Origin: Methanobacteriota archaeon
GTDB taxonomy: Archaea > Thermoplasmatota > Poseidoniia > Poseidoniales > Thalassarchaeaceae
Reading direction: 5' to 3'
NCBI GenBank assembly: GCA_002725475.1
Contig: PBPH01000043.1
Span: 1-16,941, forward strand
Length of the DNA stretch: 16,941 nt
The position numbers were made by a program, and so were the translations under genes. The stretch's first letter is position 1; every line of letters begins with the position of its first letter. Shown here piece by piece: positions 1-6,707 of the stretch. A model generated the notes under the pieces. It had not been told where the DNA came from and did not search any database. It was given only the letters and a program-made list of their open reading frames with translations.

Positions 1-327
1 AAGAGTTAGTAGGAGTGGTTGTTCTAGGATTAAATTATCTTCGATTGTGATTTTAATAGATCCTTCAGAAGAAATTGTACGGATGAAAGCTGCAGCAATG
101 TCTGAGTTAATTTTTCTCTCAATGCTATTTTCAATTCCCGATATTGACACACCCTGAGGAGGTTCGCTACCATCTAAGAGTGAAAGAGTAACAAATGCTG
201 GGGTAATTTCTCTAGGAATGTCCTCACGGTTTCCAGTGGGGTGTATTCGATGCCAAGGTGTATATCTCCACAAATGTTCTGCACGGTCAGGCGATGGAAT
301 CTCAAGATATGACGCGCTATAATCCAC
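1..327 (-). CDS. sufD: SufD, Fe-S cluster assembly protein (5' part, runs off the window)
   Basis: The first 109 codons of a SufD-like subunit of the SufBCD scaffold that builds Fe-S clusters in the cytoplasm. The reading frame is open from 327 to the window edge. It encodes the typical SufD N-terminal segment, a Pro-rich stretch followed by a WRYTPW motif (residues 20-25), which resembles the 'eeWRYT' region of the family. The start is GTG: an in-frame TAA lies four codons upstream, no ATG is available, and an AGGGG sits 7 nt before it. The gene follows sufB by 32 nt on the same strand, giving the order sufC-sufB-sufD. The C-terminal SufBD beta-helix core lies outside the window. Identification rests on the WRYT motif plus gene context. 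Confidence 0.85.
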   Translation of the reverse strand, partial: MDYSASYLEIPSPDRAEHLWRYTPWHRIHPTGNREDIPREITPAFVTLSLLDGSEPPQGVSISGIENSIERKINSDIAAAFIRTISSEGSIKITIEDNLILEQPLLLTL

Positions 328-334
328 AGAACCG

Positions 335-339
335 CCCCT
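335..339 (-). promoter_or_regulatory. Ribosome binding site of sufD (fixes the GTG start)
   Basis: On the minus strand AGGGG lies 7 nt before the GTG at 327. It lies between the sufB stop and sufD and supports the non-ATG start, which is the only start codon after the in-frame TAA. Confidence 0.6.
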
Positions 340-359
340 TTAACAATTAATTTGGGCAA

Positions 360-1769
360 TCACCCTATGCTACCTTCCATTTCCAAAGCCATTAATTTAT
401 TCAATTCGACAGCGTATTCCATCGGTAACTCGCGTGTGAATGGCTCAAAGAAACCATTCACAATTAGAGCCATTGCTTCTTCCTCATTATGACCTCTTGA
501 CATCAAATAGAACAACTGTTCATCACTAACTTTACTCACACTTGCTTCATGTTCACTGCGGCAAGTTGGATTTGATATTTCCATAGTGGGGTAGGTGTCA
601 GATTGGCTTTCTTCATCAAGTATTAGAGCATCACAAACAACATTAACTTTGCAATTTTCAGCCTTTTTCCCCACGGTAACCATCCCCCTATAACTGCCTC
701 TTCCACCGTCTTTAGATATGCTCTTGGAAAGAATTTTGCTAGTTGTATTACTGGCTAAATGGTGAACTTTTGCACCAGCATCTTGGTGTTGCCCATTACC
801 GGCATAAGCTACTGAAATAACTTCTGCATGTGCTCCAGTTCCCTTTAGGATGACTGCAGGATATTTCATCGTAAGTTTTGATCCTATGTTCCCATCAACC
901 CATTCTACAGTTGCATTTTCATTAGCCACGGCCCTTTTTGTAACAAGGTTGTAGACATTGTTAGACCAATTCTGTACTGTTGAATATCTAATATGTGCAC
1001 CCTTATGGGCAATCAATTCAACAACAGCACTATGCAAGCTCTCGGTAGAGTAAGTAGGCGCAGTGCATCCTTCAACATAATGTATCGAAGAACCCTCATC
1101 TGCGATAATCAGAGTTCTCTCAAATTGACCCATGTTTTTTGCGTTGATTCGGAAATAAGCTTGCACCGGCATCTCAACTTTAACGCCTTTTGGTACATAG
1201 ATGAATGAGCCACCAGACCAAACAGCAGTGTTCAGTGCAGAGAATTTGTTATCTTGAAATGGTACTACGCTACAGAAATATTTCTTGACAATGTCTTCAT
1301 GTTCTCTAAGGCCAGAATCCATGTCAAGAAATATCACTCCTTGTTCTTCCAAATCTTCTCTTATTGAATGGTATACTGCCTCACTTTCGTATTGGGCTGT
1401 AACTCCGCCAAGCCATTTTTGTTCTGCTTCGGGAATTCCAAGTCGATTAAATGTCCTCTTGATATCTTCTGGAACATCGTCCCAGTCCTTTTCAGTTTTA
1501 TCTCCTGAACGTAGGAAATATGTAATTGCTTCAAAGTCAATATTGTCCAGAATTTCAAGATTACCCCAACTAGGCATTGGTTGATTTATGAAGTGATGAT
1601 ATGCCTTTACTCGCACCTCTGTCATCCACTCGGGTTCATTTTTTAATCCCGAAATATCGCGCACTATTTTTTCCGATAAACCAGCATCAAAGCGGATTGT
1701 AGATGTTTCAGGGTCGTGCCACCCCGCTTCGTAATCTCCAACGACATCGCGGGCATCAGAACTGGTCAT
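360..1769 (-). CDS. sufB: SufB, Fe-S cluster scaffold subunit
   Basis: SufB of the SufBC2D complex, on which Fe-S clusters are assembled. The 469-residue product has the usual length for the Gram-positive/archaeal type. It shows the family's C-terminal landmarks: SEHEAS (405-410), the SDEQLFYLMSRG stretch, the IVNGFFEPFTRELP stretch and an EMEGSIG end. The position of E. coli Cys405 (QCGAHTFP) reads SQSDTYP here, so that cysteine is a serine, as I recall for B. subtilis-type SufB. A cysteine at 403, just before the RSEHEA motif, is a possible local substitute. The ATG overlaps the sufC stop as ATGA, indicating translational coupling. Family assignment is very secure; the remark on the cysteine is from manual alignment. 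Confidence 0.97.
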   Translation of the reverse strand: MTSSDARDVVGDYEAGWHDPETSTIRFDAGLSEKIVRDISGLKNEPEWMTEVRVKAYHHFINQPMPSWGNLEILDNIDFEAITYFLRSGDKTEKDWDDVPEDIKRTFNRLGIPEAEQKWLGGVTAQYESEAVYHSIREDLEEQGVIFLDMDSGLREHEDIVKKYFCSVVPFQDNKFSALNTAVWSGGSFIYVPKGVKVEMPVQAYFRINAKNMGQFERTLIIADEGSSIHYVEGCTAPTYSTESLHSAVVELIAHKGAHIRYSTVQNWSNNVYNLVTKRAVANENATVEWVDGNIGSKLTMKYPAVILKGTGAHAEVISVAYAGNGQHQDAGAKVHHLASNTTSKILSKSISKDGGRGSYRGMVTVGKKAENCKVNVVCDALILDEESQSDTYPTMEISNPTCRSEHEASVSKVSDEQLFYLMSRGHNEEEAMALIVNGFFEPFTRELPMEYAVELNKLMALEMEGSIG

Positions 1770-2521
1770 TCATTAACCCCCTCTTCAAGCCACTCGTAAC
1801 CCGATTCTTCCAATTTTCTAGCCAATTCTGGGCCACCAGAAGAGGCAATCTTTCCATCAATAATGACATGAACGTAATCTGGATTTACGTAATCCAATAT
1901 TCTTTGATAATGTGTGATTATTAGGCAAGCAGCATCACTTACTGATGCATTTATTCCTGTTGCAACTGTTCTCAATGCATCAATATCTAATCCAGAATCA
2001 GTTTCATCAAGAATAGCTAGTTGTGGCTTGAGTAGCATTAATTGAAGGATCTCAAGTCTCTTCTTTTCACCCCCACTAAAGCCGTCATTAACGTAACGAC
2101 CCAAGAATTTTTTATCAACAGATAATTTTTCCATAGCCGAATTCAATTCCCTTCTAAAATCTCTAGCCTTGGGGGCATCGTCACCCCTCACTGTGCTAAC
2201 GGACTTGCGAAGAAAATTACCGACTTGTAAGCCTGGAACCGATTGGGGGTACTGGAATGATAGAAAAATTCCTAGTCGGGCTCTTTCCCATGTTTCCAAT
2301 TCCAGAATGTCTTCCCCATCAAGTGTCACACTACCATCTGTTACTTCGTATTCTGGGTGTCCCATCAATACCTTAGCAAGAGTTGACTTGCCACTTCCAT
2401 TTCTTCCCATTAGGGCATGTAACTCACCTTTTTTTAGAGTTAGATCGATTCCTTTGAGGATTTCTTCATCACCAACTTTTGCGTGTAGATTTACAATCTC
2501 AAGCACACCTTTTCCGGACAT
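1766..2521 (-). CDS. sufC: SufC, Fe-S assembly ATPase
   Basis: Soluble ABC-type ATPase that drives the SufBCD scaffold. The 251 residues match the family length. Visible motifs are Walker A GRNGSGKST (39-47), the Q-loop region at FQYPQ (89-93), signature FSGGEKKR (148-155), Walker B LAILDE (D172, E173) with the SufC-typical D-loop region TDSGLD, and the H-loop His204. There are no membrane segments, as expected. It is the first gene of the operon: GAGAGGG lies 7 nt before the ATG, and two inverted repeats lie immediately upstream. It overlaps sufB by 4 nt. Confidence 0.97.
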   Translation of the reverse strand: MSGKGVLEIVNLHAKVGDEEILKGIDLTLKKGELHALMGRNGSGKSTLAKVLMGHPEYEVTDGSVTLDGEDILELETWERARLGIFLSFQYPQSVPGLQVGNFLRKSVSTVRGDDAPKARDFRRELNSAMEKLSVDKKFLGRYVNDGFSGGEKKRLEILQLMLLKPQLAILDETDSGLDIDALRTVATGINASVSDAACLIITHYQRILDYVNPDYVHVIIDGKIASSGGPELARKLEESGYEWLEEGVNE

Positions 2522-2535
2522 ATAGAATCCCTCTC

Positions 2536-2568
2536 AAACCTACGGTTTGTCCCGCCTTTATCAAGGCG
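2536..2568 (-). promoter_or_regulatory. Two adjacent inverted repeats in the sufC / nifU-like divergent region
   Basis: Between the divergent sufC and NifU-like genes lie two perfect short dyads: AAACC-TAC-GGTTT (2536-2548) and CGCCTT-TATC-AAGGCG (2553-2568). They sit just upstream of the sufC ribosome binding site (2529-2535). They could be a regulator operator or 5' leader hairpins controlling suf expression. I see no canonical archaeal TATA box strong enough to place a promoter. The repeats are visible; the regulatory role is inference. Confidence 0.4.
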
Positions 2569-2679
2569 TGCTCGCTTCATTAATTCTACAATCGGATTTT
2601 TTCATTCTTTTAACCGAATTAGGGGGGGGAATATGGATAAAGGAAATGAGTCAAAGAGGGTGGGGTGTTCGGAGGGATT

Positions 2680-3150
2680 ATGACAGGGGACGAAATTGCT
2701 GATTCATACGCCGCTGAAGTTTTGGCTAGTATGTCAGCAGAAGCCGAATCACGTTTAGCAGAAGTTCTAGATCCTGTAGAAGAAGCACGACTATCCTCGC
2801 TTTCTTTAGTTGATTTGGTCTTGTCAGGGGGTGGCTCAGATTTGGTGGCAGCAATCATGTCTAGATTGGGTATTGTTAGGGCCGCACTAATAGGTCATGG
2901 CGGTTCAATAGTTGTGGATAATTCAGAAATCATTACATTAAACGGTATCAAATCATTGGAGCTGCAATTGAATCTAGATGGTGCTTGCGTTGCCTGTGGG
3001 GCAGCACCTGGGACTTTGGAAGGAATCCAAAATGATTTATTGGCGGATGAAGAAGTCACAGCAGTAAGATTTAGCTCATCAATGCTGGATAATTTCGATG
3101 ATTTGACTTCTGAGTTTTTACAATCTACTGGTAAAGTAACATTTGTTTGA
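2680..3150 (+). CDS. NifU C-terminal-domain-like Fe-S scaffold/carrier protein
   Basis: A 156-residue protein whose second half matches the NifU C-terminal (Nfu) domain: GHGG (72-75, the usual 'adGG' turn), then LDGACVACGAAPGTLEGI, whose Cys103-x2-Cys106 pair is the Fe-S ligand motif of the family. The first 65 residues are helical, Ala/Glu-rich and not recognised. Nfu proteins bind a 4Fe-4S cluster between two subunits and pass it to target apoproteins; that role fits its position divergent from sufCBD. I chose the ATG at 2680 because GGAGGG precedes it, although the spacing is short (3-4 nt). A GTG at 2665 would add five residues. The gene is followed after 8 nt by an unknown gene and then TGT, so the three may be cotranscribed. 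Confidence 0.85.
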   Translation: MTGDEIADSYAAEVLASMSAEAESRLAEVLDPVEEARLSSLSLVDLVLSGGGSDLVAAIMSRLGIVRAALIGHGGSIVVDNSEIITLNGIKSLELQLNLDGACVACGAAPGTLEGIQNDLLADEEVTAVRFSSSMLDNFDDLTSEFLQSTGKVTFV

Positions 3151-3158
3151 GGGATTAA

Positions 3159-3485
3159 ATGGCGACAAATCCAAGTCCTTGGCATTCCGATTTAGAGTTA
3201 TCAATTTCAAATTCCGATTTGGATTTACCTGAGGATTTTGAATTGCGTTGGGTCCCACTTCCACCATTTGATGACTGGATAATACATGTTTCATCAGGTG
3301 GTCATGATGCTGCGGTAATAGTAACTGCTAATCAGATGTCAATTAGTGAGCAAATGATTACTTTTCTGAAGGAAAATGCAGCGGGGCGGCTCATGAAAAT
3401 TATTGCTACCCCGGAGGCAAGAATAATCGAAGAAGAATTGCTTGAAATGCTATCTTCATCATCAATAGGTATTTTGAGATATTAA
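3159..3485 (+). CDS. Conserved-looking small protein of unknown function
   Basis: I do not recognise this 108-residue protein. GAGGG lies 5 nt before its ATG and it starts 8 nt after the NifU-like gene, so it is very probably translated. Visible features are an acidic, Ser-rich N-terminus (residues 8-30), a WVPLPPFDDW segment (31-40), a hydrophobic strand around AAVIVTA (51-57) and helical, charged sequence to a short C-terminus. There is no signal peptide, membrane segment or cysteine. It could be a small cytoplasmic alpha/beta protein. Its position between an Fe-S carrier and TGT suggests, but does not show, a link to either. Confidence 0.75.
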   Translation: MATNPSPWHSDLELSISNSDLDLPEDFELRWVPLPPFDDWIIHVSSGGHDAAVIVTANQMSISEQMITFLKENAAGRLMKIIATPEARIIEEELLEMLSSSSIGILRY

Positions 3486-3545
3486 TTGAAATGATTGCTA
3501 TTAACATGCGATGCCAACAAAAGGAAGAGGCCACCCGGAGTAATA

Positions 3546-3553
3546 GGTGGTGA
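3546..3553 (+). promoter_or_regulatory. Possible ribosome binding site for the TGT gene
   Basis: GGTGGTGA, one mismatch from GGAGGTGA, lies 4 nt before the in-frame TTG at 3558. It is the best Shine-Dalgarno match near the conserved N-terminus of the TGT. No in-frame ATG or GTG exists between the upstream TGA (3492-3494) and the conserved domain. Confidence 0.4.
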
Positions 3554-3557
3554 GTAC

Positions 3558-5654
3558 TTGGCAGGCAATCAAGTTCGAGATGCGCAATCTTGTCGGGAAG
3601 GCGACCATGGTAAATTTGAGGTCAAAACAAGCGATGGTTGGGCGAGGATTGGGATTTTTCACACATCAACCCATATGTTAGGTACCCCAACACTATTGCC
3701 CGTAGTCAATCCTAACATCCAAACCATATCTCCAATGGAGATGTGGGAAATTGGTTTTGAGGCTCTAATTACAAACTCGTACATCATTTGGAAAACTGAG
3801 AAACTCAAGGAACGGGCCCTATCAGAAGGTGTTCATAAACTACTAGAATTCCCTGGAGTGGTAATGACCGATTCAGGAGTTTTTCAGCAATATGTGTATG
3901 GTGATGTAGAGATAGGTGAGGTAGAAGTTGTTGATTTTCAAAGAGATATTGGAGTCGACATTGCTACAATGATGGACGTTTTTGGTCGTCCTGATATGAC
4001 ATTTGATGAACTAAATGACGCAGTAATGGAAACCGCATCAAGAGGTCCAGATGCCCTCAAAGCAGCGGGTGAAACACTTCTAAATGGCCCAATTCAAGGA
4101 GGTCCCAATATCGAACTAAGAACTAAATCTGCAAATTTGATGTCTGAAATGGATTTTGCAGTCCACCCAATTGGTGGAATAGTTCCTTTGATGGAAAATC
4201 AGAGATATACCGATTTAATCAAAATAATAGTTGCTAGTAAGTCAAAACTTACTCCTGAAAGGCCAGTACATCTTTTTGGTTGTGGGCACCCAATTCTATT
4301 CCCGATAAGTGTAGCCTTAGGTGTAGATCTGTTTGATTCTGCGGCATACGCACTATTTGCCAAAGATGGCAGACTTCTTAGCCCCACAGGTACAGTAAAA
4401 TTAGCTGATATAAACGAATGGCCATTTACCTCCCCTGCTCTTTGGGGCCACTCTCCCGAAGAAGTAAGGAAAATGGATAAAGAAGAAAGGACAGAAATCT
4501 TGGCACGTCATAATTTGCAGGTTACATATTCAGAACTAGCTCGATGCCGAGAGGCAATAAGAAATGGCACTATTTGGAATTTAGTTGAGGAAAGAAGCCA
4601 TTCTAATGCTGAATTACGTGCCGCTACTTTGTGGCTATATTCTAACATGCCCTCTGATTTAATCCTAAACTCGAACCCTTGTAGGCAGGGCGGCGTTAAC
4701 TTTTATTCAGATATTGAAAATAATCCAAGAATTAATCATTCTAAAAGTTGGATTAGTTGGAATTCACCACCCATAGATCATCTAGGGAATGTAATTGATC
4801 CTTCAAATCGTGTCTTGGTAATTATTTACGGGGTACGAGGTCCATGGAGAGATACAATTGGAGATTTTGTTGGGAATATAGTAAGAGATTGGCCAAACAT
4901 TGCGCCCATAATCTACACGCCAATTGGTTTGATTCCTTTCCAACTAGAAGATCTCAATCCTTTCGCACATCTAATTGCTCCCAAAAATGAGTTTTCGTGT
5001 AGCTTGGATGAAATTATGGCACACGCCGAAGAATTAGAAAATTCGAATTGTATTTTCTGGGATGCGAGTAAAGAAGAAAATTCATACGAAGTTTTTGAAG
5101 AAGAAGCAAAAAATCAAATGGGCGGACTTGGTGAAAAAATGCCTGATGGCCATGGTTCAATTAAGGATGTCAAAACACATTTCCAACTATTTGGCATATG
5201 TGATAAAATCAATATCTTCACAGGACTAGGTTCCGATGTGTGCCATTCTATAGCAAATAAAATCACTTTTGTTATGAGTCGTACTAAGAGAGTAAACAAC
5301 ATATTACTAGATGGAGTACACATTTTTAGCCAAAGGCTAACTGATGGTGGATTGAGTTTTACAAATGAAGGTGCGAAATGGGTACATGAGACTATGGGTG
5401 AAGAAAATTGTATGCCAATTGTAGTGGTAGATAGTGATGCTGAACCTTTCATTAGGGCAGGTAGAAATGTAATGCATGGTTTTGTTGTTAGTTGCAAAGG
5501 TTATCCAAAAAATGGAATGCCTTGCTTGATAACAAACGATCGTGGCGAATTAGTTGGGCATGGGATAGCTCAGTGTGGTGAGAGGGAAATGCGCACTTTT
5601 CGTAAAGGTATAGCAGTCAAGGTCAGAGGCGGCATCAATCTTGAAGGGGATTGA
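3558..5654 (+). CDS. tgtA: Archaeal tRNA-guanine transglycosylase (ArcTGT-type) with PUA domain
   Basis: Exchanges guanine 15 of tRNA for preQ0, the first step of archaeosine formation. From the TTG at 3558 the protein has 698 residues. The TGT barrel spans about 18-350. It holds the TDSGVFQ motif (Asp105), GPIQGG, HPIGGIVP, LFGCGHP and the nucleophile Asp260 in DLFDSAAYALFAKD. A C-terminal PUA domain spans about 615-692. Between them, about 370-560, is a region resembling the ArcS/DUF5591 core (IIYTPIGLIPFQLEDLNPF) but without a PCxxxKPY-type motif. The usual CxCxxC zinc cysteines after the nucleophile strand are replaced by TSPALW (291-296); the later HNL His318 remains. The start is uncertain: only TTG codons (3495 or 3558) are in frame. 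It is longer than typical TgtA (about 580). Confidence 0.9.
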   Translation: MAGNQVRDAQSCREGDHGKFEVKTSDGWARIGIFHTSTHMLGTPTLLPVVNPNIQTISPMEMWEIGFEALITNSYIIWKTEKLKERALSEGVHKLLEFPGVVMTDSGVFQQYVYGDVEIGEVEVVDFQRDIGVDIATMMDVFGRPDMTFDELNDAVMETASRGPDALKAAGETLLNGPIQGGPNIELRTKSANLMSEMDFAVHPIGGIVPLMENQRYTDLIKIIVASKSKLTPERPVHLFGCGHPILFPISVALGVDLFDSAAYALFAKDGRLLSPTGTVKLADINEWPFTSPALWGHSPEEVRKMDKEERTEILARHNLQVTYSELARCREAIRNGTIWNLVEERSHSNAELRAATLWLYSNMPSDLILNSNPCRQGGVNFYSDIENNPRINHSKSWISWNSPPIDHLGNVIDPSNRVLVIIYGVRGPWRDTIGDFVGNIVRDWPNIAPIIYTPIGLIPFQLEDLNPFAHLIAPKNEFSCSLDEIMAHAEELENSNCIFWDASKEENSYEVFEEEAKNQMGGLGEKMPDGHGSIKDVKTHFQLFGICDKINIFTGLGSDVCHSIANKITFVMSRTKRVNNILLDGVHIFSQRLTDGGLSFTNEGAKWVHETMGEENCMPIVVVDSDAEPFIRAGRNVMHGFVVSCKGYPKNGMPCLITNDRGELVGHGIAQCGEREMRTFRKGIAVKVRGGINLEGD

Positions 5655-5669
5655 TTCAAGGGCTAACTT

Positions 5670-5688
5670 CCCCTCACGCAGTGAGGGG
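5670..5688 (+). promoter_or_regulatory. GC-rich hairpin covering the ribosome binding site of the ABC operon
   Basis: CCCCTCAC-GCA-GTGAGGGG is a perfect 8-bp stem with a 3-nt loop, extendable by two G-U pairs. It lies between the TGT stop (5654) and the ATG at 5700. The 3' arm contains the GAGGGG that would serve as the Shine-Dalgarno of the first ABC gene, so folding would hide it. It might instead mark a transcript end, but no clear U-tract follows. The structure is visible in sequence; the function is inferred. Confidence 0.5.
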
Positions 5689-5699
5689 GGTTCATTTTC

Positions 5700-6707
5700 A
5701 TGGTCCATACAATCATTGAAACTGACTTACTCACTAAGATGTATGGCCCCCACGTTGCTCTGGATGAAATGAGTTTGAAAATTAATAGTGGTGCAACAGG
5801 ATTACTTGGGCCAAACGGGGCTGGTAAAAGTACTCTAATCAAAACGCTGCTAGGATTGATTCAACTTACCTCGGGAGAAGGGGAGGTGTTAGGTTACAAC
5901 ATTAGAACTGATGGGGATAATATCAGGCAGAGAATTGGATATATGCCTGAATATGACTGTTTAACCCCTGAAATGAATGCAGTTCATCAAGTGAAATATT
6001 GTGGCGAACTTACTGGGATGAATACAAACATAGCAATGCAGAGAGCTCATGAAGTTCTCGAATATGTTGGTCTAAGGGATCAAAGGTATAGGGAAATTTC
6101 GTCTTTTTCTACTGGTATGATGCAGGCGACTAAATTAGCATGTGCGATTATTCACGATCCAGATTTATTAATTTGTGACGAGCCCACAAATGGTTTGGAT
6201 TCCAAGGCGAGAGGATTTATGCTTGACACATTGTTTCAAGTGGTAAAGCAGGGAGATCGTTCTATTTTGATGAGCAGCCATCTTATGGAAGATGTAGAAA
6301 GAATTTGTGACAGAATTGTTATGATACACAAAGGAAAACTTATCGCGCAGGGCAGAATTGAGGATTTGAAGGCGATTGACAGAGAAATTGAGATTTGGGT
6401 CTGGGGGGGGGCATCAAAGATGGAGGAGGCCCTTAAAGGAGCCAATTTGAATCCTCGTAGAACTGGTAGGGTAATGAGGGTCGTTCGTCAAGACGATAAT
6501 ACATACGAACTTGTTTTGGAAATAGCTGCAAAAGTAGGTGTTCAGATTCGTAGAATGGAGGATTACGAGCCTTCACTAGAGGATCTTTTCCTTGTTATTA
6601 TGGACAGACTTGGATATGGGGTTAAATCATCTTCAGATTTATTGCAGTCTCAACCAACTCCTAGATCCGTTGCTCCAGCACCATCACGCCAAGGGGGGGA
6701 TTTTTGA
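5700..6707 (+). CDS. ABC transporter ATP-binding protein (first unit)
   Basis: ATPase subunit of an ABC-2-type exporter, 335 residues. Visible motifs are Walker A GPNGAGKST (37-45), a Q-loop in which Glu replaces Gln (GYMPEYD, around 81-86), a non-classical signature FSTGMMQ (136-142), Walker B LLICDEP (D160, E161), D-loop NGLD and H-loop His194. The C-terminal 100 residues form the extra domain seen in drug/lipid exporter ATPases of the CcmA/NatA type, ending in a Pro/Ser-rich tail. The substrate cannot be read from the sequence. A run of nine G (6403-6411) lies inside the coding region. The stop overlaps the next ATG by one base (TGATG), pairing it with the permease that follows. Confidence 0.95.
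   Translation: MVHTIIETDLLTKMYGPHVALDEMSLKINSGATGLLGPNGAGKSTLIKTLLGLIQLTSGEGEVLGYNIRTDGDNIRQRIGYMPEYDCLTPEMNAVHQVKYCGELTGMNTNIAMQRAHEVLEYVGLRDQRYREISSFSTGMMQATKLACAIIHDPDLLICDEPTNGLDSKARGFMLDTLFQVVKQGDRSILMSSHLMEDVERICDRIVMIHKGKLIAQGRIEDLKAIDREIEIWVWGGASKMEEALKGANLNPRRTGRVMRVVRQDDNTYELVLEIAAKVGVQIRRMEDYEPSLEDLFLVIMDRLGYGVKSSSDLLQSQPTPRSVAPAPSRQGGDF
6403..6411 (+). repeat. Nine-G homopolymer inside the ABC ATPase gene
   Basis: Nine consecutive G encode part of a Trp-Gly-Gly-Ala segment in the C-terminal domain of the first ATPase. In this AT-rich window it is a candidate for slippage during replication or for sequencing error. A one-base change would frameshift the last third of the protein. 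Confidence 0.7.

Noticed and set aside
174..359. A 61-residue minus-strand ORF next to sufB
   Set aside because: It overlaps sufD in another frame. The sufD frame (GTG at 327) carries the WRYT motif and a ribosome binding site, so the ORF is a shadow.
5114..5497. A 127-residue minus-strand ORF inside TGT
   Set aside because: It lies entirely opposite the C-terminal part of TGT, with no motif and no upstream ribosome binding site.
5670..5700. The hairpin as a classical intrinsic terminator
   Set aside because: The stem is followed by GGTTCATTTTC, not a continuous U-tract. Its overlap with the Shine-Dalgarno makes a translation-level role at least as likely.
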